From positions 1 through 15,561 of the forward strand of contig DDBO01000078.1 in NCBI GenBank assembly GCA_002332755.1: a stretch of DNA of 15,561 nt, given 5' to 3'. Both the position numbers and the translations under genes were made by a program. This stretch comes from Bacteroidales bacterium UBA2030. GTDB lineage: Bacteria; Bacteroidota; Bacteroidia; Bacteroidales; TTA-H9. The notes under the pieces were generated by a model. The model was not told where the DNA came from. It saw only the letters and a list, made by a program, of their open reading frames with translations, and did not search any database. Below, piece after piece: positions 7,814-14,857 of the stretch (its first letter is position 1; every line of letters starts with the position of its first letter).

Positions 7814-7846
7814 TTGCAAAGAAAAAAAATAAAAATTGTACTTTTG
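7814..7846 (+). promoter_or_regulatory. Putative dnaN promoter (TTG - 22 bases - TACTTTTG)
   Basis: A TTG at 7814-7816, a 22-base spacer and TACTTTTG at 7839-7846 fit the Bacteroidota promoter pattern TTG-N17-23-TAnnTTTG in both elements and spacing. This is the best promoter match in the window. The ATG of dnaN follows 47 bases after the box. Confidence 0.6.
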
Positions 7847-7893
7847 TTGTTCACCACATTGCAAAAAGCAAAAAACCCAAAATAATTCAGCCC

Positions 7894-9015
7894 ATGAGAT
7901 TTATAATTTCGAGCACCACACTTCTCAAGAGTTTGCAAACCATAAGCGGGGTGGTAACCACCAGCAATACCCTGCCCATTCTCAACACTTTTTATTTTAA
8001 ACCTGAGGGCGACGACCTGGTGATAACCGCCAGCGATACAGAAACCACGATGAGCATCAGAGTTACTCCATCGATGATGGAAGAGCCCTCGGAGGTATGT
8101 ATCCCGGCTAAAATTTTGCTGGAAACCCTAAAGACCTATCACGAAACCCCTCTCACGTTTAATGTAAACCCAAACAATTTCCAGGTTGACATAGTATCAG
8201 AGAACGGTCGTTTCAGGTTAGCAGGGCAGGATCCTGAAATGTGGCCTCAAATGCCTCAGCTGGATAGCTCTGCTAAAGTATTCATCAAAGGGCATGTATT
8301 GGTAAGAGGAATAACCAAGACCATTTTTGCAACAGGTGTTGATGAAGTAAGGCCCCAAATGGCCGGAGTTCTCTTCCAGTTTACTCCCGAAGAAGCAACT
8401 ATTGTAGCCACCGATGCTCATAAAATGGTACGTCTTCGCCATCTGGGCACCCATTCCGAAGAAACGCTTTCGTTTATCATGCCAAAAAAACCACTCAATC
8501 AGCTCAAATCTACCGTGCCCGCAGATGACACCGAAGTATTGATTGAATACAACGAATCAAATGCCCGCTATACTTTTGATAATATCGTTCTTACTTGCCG
8601 CCTGATCGAAGGCAGGTTTCCCAATTATGAAGCTGTAATTCCCCATAACAATCCCATCGCCGTAATTGTTGATAGGCAAGCTCTTATGGCCTCCATCCGC
8701 CGTGTCTCTATCTACGGAAACCAAAGCACACACCAGATGCGATTTGTGGTCACCGGGCAAAAGCTCCTGCTTCAGGCCGAAGACATTGACTTTCAAAATG
8801 CTGCAAACGAAGAACTTTCCTGCCTACACGAAGGCGAAGACATCGAAATGGGCTTTAACAGCAAATTCCTGGTTGAAATCCTGAGCAATCTCGAATCACA
8901 GAATGTCCGCTTCGAGCTCTCCAGCCCATCCCGAGCCGGCCTTATAATCCCCGAAAACGATGAGGCCGGTGAAGAAGACCTGCTTATGCTTCTCATGCCA
9001 ATTATGGTAGCTTGA
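7894..9015 (+). CDS. dnaN: DNA polymerase III beta subunit (sliding clamp)
   Basis: A 373-residue sliding clamp, full length. It shows the three-domain clamp plan, beginning MRFIISSTTLLKSLQTISGVV. It contains the conserved segments FYFKPEGDDLVITASDTETTM, GRFRLAGQDPEMWPQMP, VFIKGHVLVRGITKTIFAT, IVATDAHKMVRL and LIEGRFPNYEAVIP, and ends in LLMLLMPIMV, the hydrophobic tail that helps form the partner-binding pocket. The clamp encircles DNA and tethers polymerase and many repair proteins. As is common in Bacteroidota, dnaN is not beside dnaA or recF here. It has its own promoter and a strong intrinsic terminator, so it is probably transcribed alone. The start ATG at 7894 gives the family N-terminus. 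Confidence 0.97.
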   Translation: MRFIISSTTLLKSLQTISGVVTTSNTLPILNTFYFKPEGDDLVITASDTETTMSIRVTPSMMEEPSEVCIPAKILLETLKTYHETPLTFNVNPNNFQVDIVSENGRFRLAGQDPEMWPQMPQLDSSAKVFIKGHVLVRGITKTIFATGVDEVRPQMAGVLFQFTPEEATIVATDAHKMVRLRHLGTHSEETLSFIMPKKPLNQLKSTVPADDTEVLIEYNESNARYTFDNIVLTCRLIEGRFPNYEAVIPHNNPIAVIVDRQALMASIRRVSIYGNQSTHQMRFVVTGQKLLLQAEDIDFQNAANEELSCLHEGEDIEMGFNSKFLVEILSNLESQNVRFELSSPSRAGLIIPENDEAGEEDLLMLLMPIMVA

Positions 9016-9041
9016 TTCTTTTATCAACCCTTTTATTTTCA

Positions 9042-9079
9042 GAGGTTATCACCCGGTGGTTGATAACCTCTTTTTTTTT
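9042..9079 (+). terminator. Intrinsic terminator of dnaN
   Basis: A perfect 10-base-pair stem (GAGGTTATCA at 9042-9051 with TGATAACCTC at 9061-9070) encloses a 9-base loop and is followed at once by nine T residues. It starts 26 bases after the dnaN stop. On the minus strand no T-run follows the hairpin, so it acts in one direction only and does not serve the convergent CotH gene. Confidence 0.9.
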
Positions 9080-9095
9080 AGGGTCAATCAGTTAA

Positions 9096-11411
9096 CTAAG
9101 GGTTAATCCAGACTTTTTGAACGCTTTTACCCTTATCAGATGTAAGGCTTATGAAATACCAACCCGACTCCAGCCAGGCAGCTTCAACCGACCACACCAA
9201 ACTATTGGAGGGAATATTATCGTAGGCAACAACCCTTCCGGTAATATCAACCAAATAAAGGGTGATATTTGGGTTTATTCGTTTTGAAAGCGTGAGATGA
9301 AGCTTACGTGCTGCCGGGTCAAAATATACCCGGAAAGGAATTGCCTCAGGGGCAGAAAAGACAGCCGCTGCCGAATTGCGATATCCCGGAGAAGGTGAGA
9401 GAGAAATAAAACTTCCCGTAGCATCGGGTATACGTCCCAGTGATACATCGGTCGACTGGGGCCCAAAGTCTACCCTGTCAACGATGCTTACCCCATTCTG
9501 GGCAGTAAGGATAATCGATTCTCCCGAAGCACTCAGCTTAAAATCGGCATGAATTCCCGGCTGATACGGGTCTTCGTCGCACCAAACTAACAAATACTGA
9601 CCAGGCAGGATTACGGTTTCAGAGGGAAAGGCCCATTTACGCAAGTCGGTGGGTTTATCACTCAGATAAGCTCCGGCTAATAAAACGGGTAAGGAACCCG
9701 AATTATATAATTCAACCCAATCATCGAATTCTCCGGCCGGATCAGCAATTATATGGGCATTCGAGGCCATCAGTTCATTAATGCGAACATCGCTGATATC
9801 CGAAGAAACAGTTGTAGCCTTGAGCCAGCCGTCTAATGGGTAAGCTTTGCTTTGATTGAGACTGTCAGTGACGCGTATCCGAAATTCCAGTGTCCTTCCC
9901 TCAGGAAGGGCTGCAAGGGTACCCATCCAACGGTCGTGCATCGATATCATCGGTGAGGATGTATCAGGTGTATAAAACATGGGCACCTGGTTCACAGCCG
10001 TTTGCCCTTGTTCACGATAAAGCAAAACCACATTTTTAATCCCGGAAGCAGCAAAAACAGCACATTCCACTTCGATCTGACTTCCAGGCAAAGGATAAGG
10101 ATTTTTAGGATTTATGCAATAGACAACAGGGGGAGCATTCAGGTAACTTAGCTGGCTTTGAAGCGAAGCCATCCTCGCATTCACAAATTCCCTTATTCCT
10201 CGCTTGACATGTTGATTCTCATAATGTTCACCAGTATAGCTATTGTGAAAATCATCCATAGTGAAGCCATAATCGAGGGTTCGCCAGGTATCCGCCGCCA
10301 CAAAAGGTGTAATCTTTTCTTTGAGCCTTTGCAGACGAGAATCCCAATGGCCCAGGGACAGAACGCGCTGAGAATAAAATCGTAGAAAATGAGTAAACAA
10401 GTCACGATACTGTGCATTTTGAAGCATTCGGTCAGCAAGGGGCCGACTTCCGGCTACTGCTCTGGGCCAATCGTAAGGATTGGCTGTGGCCCAATCAACA
10501 GAAAACCAATCGATACCGAAAGTGTTATCATAATCGTAAGGAATAATCATGAATTTACCAGTGGCCGGATTGTCATAGAGATAATAATTATTCATCAATG
10601 CCCGATAATCATCCCAGCTACCCAGGAGAACATACATGGCAAAGTATGACAGGATATTTTCTATATCGGCTATTTTCTCCAGTGAATCCGGAAATGAAGC
10701 TACAGGCGTCAAATTAAGCAAGGAGACAAAACGGGCAAAGCGTGTAAAATCAGCAGCATCTTCATTGGTTTTTAGCTCATAAACCGGTCGTCCTCCACTC
10801 CAGAAACTGCGATAATCGTCAGGCTGGCTGCCTCTATACGTCAAATCTGCAGGATAAAGGCATTTCCACAGGTTTCCCGACGGATTCGGTAAATGATTTT
10901 TTAAAAATTCTTCGTCAACATGTTCAACATTAATATAGAGCCCATAATATTGATCGTTGATATAAACCTGGGCATGTGCTGCTCTTGAAGCCACAATTCC
11001 GGCATCGTGAAACAAATCGAAACAAAATTTCGAACGAATGATAGAGGGATCGTTATGTTCGCCGTTAAGGTTAAGTTTTTCGACTCCAAGAAATTTTCTG
11101 CCTTTATGGAAAGTATTAAACGACACTTTAAATGATTTTTTTGCGGCTTCCCTGGAGGTATTCCCCCTGAGGCGAAAGCCTATACTGTCAATCGCGACAT
11201 CGAGGTTCCCGCTGCGAAAACGAAAGGTGGCTAAATGTTCAATATCACTATAGGGATTATGGTAAATCCAGGTTAGGGTATCAGCAGGGAGGTATATATC
11301 TATGCGGGGCACAACGGTATCACAATAAATAATTTCTGATTGGGCAAACCCGCTAACAACCAACCCCAAGTAACCCAACCAACAGAGAGCAAATCGTCGA
11401 ATATAACTCAT
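9096..11411 (-). CDS. Secreted CotH-kinase / lamin-tail-domain protein with T9SS sorting domain
   Basis: A 771-residue multidomain exported protein. A signal peptide (about 1-24, ending GFAQ) leads to a CotH kinase domain (about 33-420). This has GFRLRGNTS and KKSFKVSF (79-98), KLNLNGEHNDPSIIRSK (112-128), YGLYINVEHVDEEFLK (156-171) and an acidic motif PYDYDNTFG (291-299) likely to hold metal-binding or catalytic aspartates. CotH-family proteins are atypical protein kinases first known from Bacillus spore coats. An Ig-like linker (about 427-535) and a lamin tail domain (about 541-680: VRINELMASN, DDWVELYN, LSASGESIIL) follow. The last 80 residues (DITGRVVAY, LESGWYFISL, QKVWINP) resemble a type IX secretion C-terminal sorting domain. 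The start is the ATG at 11411; a TTG at 11417 adds two residues. It lies just behind the ferredoxin terminator. The substrate is unknown. Confidence 0.9.
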   Translation of the reverse strand: MSYIRRFALCWLGYLGLVVSGFAQSEIIYCDTVVPRIDIYLPADTLTWIYHNPYSDIEHLATFRFRSGNLDVAIDSIGFRLRGNTSREAAKKSFKVSFNTFHKGRKFLGVEKLNLNGEHNDPSIIRSKFCFDLFHDAGIVASRAAHAQVYINDQYYGLYINVEHVDEEFLKNHLPNPSGNLWKCLYPADLTYRGSQPDDYRSFWSGGRPVYELKTNEDAADFTRFARFVSLLNLTPVASFPDSLEKIADIENILSYFAMYVLLGSWDDYRALMNNYYLYDNPATGKFMIIPYDYDNTFGIDWFSVDWATANPYDWPRAVAGSRPLADRMLQNAQYRDLFTHFLRFYSQRVLSLGHWDSRLQRLKEKITPFVAADTWRTLDYGFTMDDFHNSYTGEHYENQHVKRGIREFVNARMASLQSQLSYLNAPPVVYCINPKNPYPLPGSQIEVECAVFAASGIKNVVLLYREQGQTAVNQVPMFYTPDTSSPMISMHDRWMGTLAALPEGRTLEFRIRVTDSLNQSKAYPLDGWLKATTVSSDISDVRINELMASNAHIIADPAGEFDDWVELYNSGSLPVLLAGAYLSDKPTDLRKWAFPSETVILPGQYLLVWCDEDPYQPGIHADFKLSASGESIILTAQNGVSIVDRVDFGPQSTDVSLGRIPDATGSFISLSPSPGYRNSAAAVFSAPEAIPFRVYFDPAARKLHLTLSKRINPNITLYLVDITGRVVAYDNIPSNSLVWSVEAAWLESGWYFISLTSDKGKSVQKVWINP

Positions 11412-11424
11412 AATCAATAAAATT

Positions 11425-11461
11425 AAAAAAACCGCTGGCAGGATGAGTGCCGGCGGTTTTT
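11425..11461 (-). terminator. Terminator of the ferredoxin gene (near-symmetric hairpin)
   Basis: The arms 11432-11440 (CCGCTGGCA) and 11448-11456 (TGCCGGCGG) pair around a 7-base loop. A/T runs extend the stem on both sides. As minus-strand RNA it has one internal C-A mismatch and is followed by seven U residues, 25 bases after the ferredoxin stop. As plus-strand RNA the mismatch becomes a G-U pair with a five-U tail. It could therefore also stop transcripts entering from the left. Confidence 0.75.
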
Positions 11462-11486
11462 GGCAATTAAATCCCGGTCAGAATAA

Positions 11487-11657
11487 TTATTCAGCAGGGT
11501 GAATAGCCTCGGTGGGGCACACTTCTGCGCAGCTACCGCAGTCGGTGCAAACATCGGGGTCAATTTTGTAGATATCGCCTTCGGAAATAGCTCCTACAGG
11601 GCATTCGTCGATGCAAGTGCCACATGCGACGCAGTCTTCGGTAATTACGTATGCCAT
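11487..11657 (-). CDS. Small 2[4Fe-4S] bacterial-type ferredoxin
   Basis: A 56-residue ferredoxin, typical of the clostridial-type two-cluster family. Two CxxCxxCxxxC/CP motifs are complete: CVACGTCIDECP near the N-terminus and CTDCGSCAEVCP near the C-terminus. It carries low-potential electrons in the cytoplasm and is the expected acceptor for the KorAB enzyme encoded divergently 262 bases away, as well as for hydrogenases or Rnf-type complexes. The start is the ATG at 11657 (MAYVITEDC), which gives the family length. The upstream in-frame codons to 11726 would add 23 unmatched residues and run through the promoter box. A terminator follows the stop. Confidence 0.93.
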   Translation of the reverse strand: MAYVITEDCVACGTCIDECPVGAISEGDIYKIDPDVCTDCGSCAEVCPTEAIHPAE

Positions 11658-11686
11658 AACGATAGTGTTTTTCGGATTTGACATTG

Positions 11687-11694
11687 CAAAATTA
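11687..11694 (-). promoter_or_regulatory. Putative -7 element of the ferredoxin promoter
   Basis: Reads TAATTTTG on the minus strand, matching TAnnTTTG, 29 bases before the ferredoxin ATG. No TTG at -33; that region overlaps one copy of a repeated AACGTATC motif. Confidence 0.4.
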
Positions 11695-11704
11695 GAAGTT
11701 TTTA

Positions 11705-11744
11705 AACGTATCGAAAGAAATTTCATGAAAATTTATAACGTATC
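11705..11744. repeat. Direct repeat AACGTATC, two copies 32 bases apart
   Basis: AACGTATC occurs at 11705-11712 and 11737-11744 in the same orientation. In both copies it is followed by one variable base and AAA. The 32-base period is about three helical turns. The first copy overlaps the expected -33 region of the ferredoxin promoter. It may be a regulator site or chance in AT-rich DNA. Confidence 0.3.
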
Positions 11745-11787
11745 TAAATAATCAAATGTAAAAACAATCATTTTTCACATACGTAAT

Positions 11788-11799
11788 GCAAACGTTTGC
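11788..11799. promoter_or_regulatory. Perfect palindrome GCAAACGTTTGC, LacI/PurR-type operator-like
   Basis: A 12-base perfect palindrome in the ferredoxin/korA divergent region. It equals the central part of the E. coli PurR operator consensus and has the central CG typical of LacI-family sites. It lies about 90 bases upstream of the korA -7 box and about 95 bases from the ferredoxin -7 box. Function is inferred from pattern only. Confidence 0.4.
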
Positions 11800-11886
11800 T
11801 GAAAATCCGTTAGATAGAGCGATCTCGGTATTAAATAGGGATTGTGCAGACTGAAAATCATGGTTTTTTATTCGCAAATAAGCTTA

Positions 11887-11894
11887 TACCTTTG
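11887..11894 (+). promoter_or_regulatory. Putative -7 element of the korAB promoter
   Basis: TACCTTTG matches TAnnTTTG and lies 25 bases before the korA ATG, predicting a short leader. The -33 region (near 11861-11866, TGGTTT) is only a weak match. Confidence 0.5.
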
Positions 11895-11919
11895 CTCCAC
11901 TTTTTGAAATGAAATTTTT

Positions 11920-13761
11920 ATGGAAGAGAAAAAAACCAAACACGGTCAACCGGAGCATGTAGTAATCAGGTTTTCAGGTGATTCAGGCGATGGTATGCAG
12001 CTAACGGGTAACCTTTTTTCGGATACAGCTGCATACACCGGCCACGACCTATCTACCTTTCCAGATTTTCCGGCAGAAATACGTGCACCCCAAAACACAG
12101 TAGCGGGTGTGTCAGGATTCCAGCTGCATTTTGGAGGAACAAAAATTTATAATTCTGGCGACCTGTGCGATGTATTGGTTGCCATGAACCCTGCAGCTTT
12201 GAAAACGAATTTAAAATGGGCTAAGAAAGGAGCTACTATTATTGTAGATGTTGATAATTTTGAACCTAAAGCGCTTGAAAAGGCAGGTTATTCCAGCAAT
12301 CCCCTTGAAGACGGCAGCCTTGCAGCCTACCGCATAGTTAAAGCTCCCATGCGCATGTTGGCCCGCGAGACAGTGAAAGACCTTGGACTCGACACCAAAT
12401 CGGCCGACCGTACAAAAAACATGTTTGCCTTGGGTATGTTGCTCTACATGTTCGACAAACCTCTCGAACACACCTATAGTTATCTCGATATTAAATTTTC
12501 TAAAAAGCCCATTGTTGCCGAGGCAAACAAAAAAGTGCTAAAAGCAGGATACGATTATGCCGACACTATCGAGGTTTTACAATCCAAGATACATATCCCC
12601 CAGGCTAAATTGCCTAAGGGAAAATACCGCAATATTACCGGTAACATAGCTACCGCCTGGGGACTCATGGCAGCCAGCGAGAAGAGTGGACGCCCCCTGT
12701 TTTTGGGCTCCTACCCTATTACCCCGGCTACAGAAATATTGATGGAGCTCGCCCGTCACCGCAGTCTGGGTGTAAAGACCTTCCAGGCCGAAGACGAAAT
12801 AGCAGGAATAACCTCGTCGATTGGAGCTGCCTTTACAGGTTCACTGGCAGTTACCACAACCTCAGGGCCCGGCCTTTCGCTTAAGGTAGAAGCCATGGGC
12901 TTGGCAGTAATGACAGAGCTGCCTTTGGTGGTTGTAGATGTACAGCGTGCAGGTCCGTCAACAGGTATGCCTACAAAATCGGAGCAAAGCGACCTCAACC
13001 TGGCTCTTTTTGGACGCAATGGGGAAGCCCCCATGCTCATCATCGCTGCTGCCTCGCCAGCAGATTGCTTTTACGCCGCATTCGAAACGGCAAAGCTCTC
13101 GATGGAGCACATGACACCTGCCATCCTGCTCACCGACGGGTATATAGGTTTTGGGAGCGAAGTCTTCCGCATCCCCCGCATGGCCGATCTTCCGGAAATA
13201 AAGCCGCCACTGGCCGAACCCAACTCAGAATACAAACCTTATCGCCGCGACCCGGAAACCTTAGTCCGTAAATGGGCACTCCCCGGAACCGATGGGCTTC
13301 GCCATCGCATTGGTGGATTAGAAAAAACCGATATCTATGGAGAAGTATCCACCGACCCGCTTAATCACGAAAAAATGGTGAAACTCCGCGCCGAAAAAGT
13401 GCAGCGTATTGCCAAAGTGCTTCCCCTCCAGGAAGTTTTTGGAGAAACCGAAGACGAATTGTTGGTGGTAAGCTGGGGAGGAACCTTCGGAGCAGTGCGA
13501 AATGCTGTAGAAGAATGCCGCAAGGAAGGATTGAAGGTTAGCCATTCACACTTCCGCTATATCAACCCCCTGCCCCTCAATACCCGTGATGTACTCTCCA
13601 AATTCAAAAAAGTACTTGTTTGCGAACTTAACAACGGACAGTTCGTCCATTATTTACGCATGAATTTCCCCGAAATACCCTATCTGCAATACAATAAGAT
13701 TCAGGGTCTGCCTTTTACGGTGAGCGAATTGTGCGAAAAAATTAAGGAAGTAATTAAATGA
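11920..13761 (+). CDS. korA: 2-oxoacid:ferredoxin oxidoreductase, fused gamma-alpha subunit
   Basis: A 613-residue subunit with the gamma domain fused in front of the alpha domain. The gamma part (about 12-215) starts VVIRFSGDSGDGMQLTGNLF. The alpha part (about 238-613) has the YPITP motif at 265-269, QAEDEIAG (289-296) and TTSGPG (313-318), which bind substrate and support the thiamine diphosphate cofactor. The subunit carries no iron-sulfur motif; the cluster sits in the beta subunit encoded next. With KorB it oxidatively decarboxylates a 2-oxoacid to the acyl-CoA, reducing ferredoxin, or runs in reverse for CO2 fixation. The 2-oxoglutarate assignment rests on general resemblance to Bacteroidota KorA; another 2-oxoacid is possible. 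The start ATG at 11920 follows a TACCTTTG promoter box. The gene overlaps an upstream candidate ATG of korB at 13758. Confidence 0.93.
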   Translation: MEEKKTKHGQPEHVVIRFSGDSGDGMQLTGNLFSDTAAYTGHDLSTFPDFPAEIRAPQNTVAGVSGFQLHFGGTKIYNSGDLCDVLVAMNPAALKTNLKWAKKGATIIVDVDNFEPKALEKAGYSSNPLEDGSLAAYRIVKAPMRMLARETVKDLGLDTKSADRTKNMFALGMLLYMFDKPLEHTYSYLDIKFSKKPIVAEANKKVLKAGYDYADTIEVLQSKIHIPQAKLPKGKYRNITGNIATAWGLMAASEKSGRPLFLGSYPITPATEILMELARHRSLGVKTFQAEDEIAGITSSIGAAFTGSLAVTTTSGPGLSLKVEAMGLAVMTELPLVVVDVQRAGPSTGMPTKSEQSDLNLALFGRNGEAPMLIIAAASPADCFYAAFETAKLSMEHMTPAILLTDGYIGFGSEVFRIPRMADLPEIKPPLAEPNSEYKPYRRDPETLVRKWALPGTDGLRHRIGGLEKTDIYGEVSTDPLNHEKMVKLRAEKVQRIAKVLPLQEVFGETEDELLVVSWGGTFGAVRNAVEECRKEGLKVSHSHFRYINPLPLNTRDVLSKFKKVLVCELNNGQFVHYLRMNFPEIPYLQYNKIQGLPFTVSELCEKIKEVIK

Positions 13762-13765
13762 TGCC

Positions 13766-13771
13766 AGGAGG
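13766..13771 (+). promoter_or_regulatory. Canonical Shine-Dalgarno sequence for korB
   Basis: AGGAGG lies 7 bases before the ATG at 13779, an ideal ribosome binding site. Most other genes here have none, as is usual in Bacteroidota. It favours 13779 over the in-frame ATGs at 13758 and 13761 as the korB start. Confidence 0.6.
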
Positions 13772-13778
13772 AACCCCT

Positions 13779-14831
13779 ATGTCAAACGAACATCCCCAAA
13801 TCAATAATACCATTCCCAAAAGCCCCTATCCATTAACAAGGGAAGATTTTATAAGCGACCAAATGGTGAAATGGTGCCCGGGTTGTGGCGACCATGCTAT
13901 TTTGAGTGCCGTATCCAAAGTATTCCCCGAAATTGGTTACAAAAAAGAAAACTATGTTCTGGTTTCGGGCATTGGCTGCTCCTCACGTTTCCCTTATTAT
14001 GTCAATACTTATGGCTTTCATGGTATTCACGGCAGAGCAATGGCTATTGCCTCAGGAGTTAAAATTGCCAATCCCAGCCTCTCTGTTTGGATAATCACCG
14101 GCGACGGTGACTCTATGGCTATTGGAGGAAACCATTTTATTCACCTCATCCGGCGCAATATTGACGTTAACCTTTTGCTTTTCAATAACCAAATTTACGG
14201 ACTTACCAAAGGCCAATATTCGCCTACCTCACCGCTGGGGGCAATCACCAAGACTTCGCCCTACGGCACCATAGAACATCCTTTCACCCCCGGCGAGTTA
14301 GTTCTTGGCGCACAGGGTACTTTCTTTGCCCGGGGCATTGATGCACAACCCAAGATGCTTACAGAAATCATGTTTGAAGCGGCCCGGCACGATGGTACTT
14401 CTGTGGTTGAAGTACTCCAGAATTGTGTAATTTTTAACGACGGAGCTTACGACCATCTGGCATCGAGAGAATATCGCGACGAACGCACTATCTACCTCGA
14501 ACAGGGTAAACCTATGCTCTTTGGGGCAAATAAAGATAAAGGCCTGCGCTGGAACGGAAGTGGACTTGAAGTTATTAAACTAGGTGAGAACGGATGGGGA
14601 ATCAATGATGTATTGGTTCACGATGCCACCAATCCTGACCCGGGTTTGCACCTGAGCCTGGCTAAAATGAACTGGCCCGAACTACCTGTAGCTTTCGGAG
14701 TAATAAGGTCGGTAAAAGCACCCACTTACGACGACCTGATGGAGGAGCAAATCCAGCGCATTAAAGCCCAGAGCCCCATCAAATGCATGGACGACCTTCT
14801 TAACAGCGGTGATACCTGGGAAATTGAATAA
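13779..14831 (+). CDS. korB: 2-oxoacid:ferredoxin oxidoreductase, beta subunit
   Basis: A 350-residue thiamine-diphosphate-binding subunit. Four cysteines are placed as in related enzymes to hold one [4Fe-4S] cluster: C33 and C36 (CPGCGD), C67 (SGIGCSS) and C216 (LQNCVIF). The ThDP/Mg motif runs from GDGD (108-111) to NNQIYGLTKGQ (136-146), followed by SPTSP. GIHGRA (82-87) is also conserved. Together with the preceding subunit it passes electrons from the 2-oxoacid through ThDP and the cluster to ferredoxin. I chose the ATG at 13779 because of the perfect AGGAGG before it. The alternative ATG at 13758 overlaps the korA stop (ATGA) and would add seven residues. glyA follows after 26 bases without a visible terminator, suggesting co-transcription. 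Confidence 0.94.
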   Translation: MSNEHPQINNTIPKSPYPLTREDFISDQMVKWCPGCGDHAILSAVSKVFPEIGYKKENYVLVSGIGCSSRFPYYVNTYGFHGIHGRAMAIASGVKIANPSLSVWIITGDGDSMAIGGNHFIHLIRRNIDVNLLLFNNQIYGLTKGQYSPTSPLGAITKTSPYGTIEHPFTPGELVLGAQGTFFARGIDAQPKMLTEIMFEAARHDGTSVVEVLQNCVIFNDGAYDHLASREYRDERTIYLEQGKPMLFGANKDKGLRWNGSGLEVIKLGENGWGINDVLVHDATNPDPGLHLSLAKMNWPELPVAFGVIRSVKAPTYDDLMEEQIQRIKAQSPIKCMDDLLNSGDTWEIE

Positions 14832-14857
14832 AAGTTTATTAAAAATCTTTTATAAAA

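Noticed and set aside
11658..11726. N-terminal extension of the ferredoxin to 11726
   Set aside because: The 56-residue form from ATG 11657 matches the family exactly, and the extension crosses the likely promoter.
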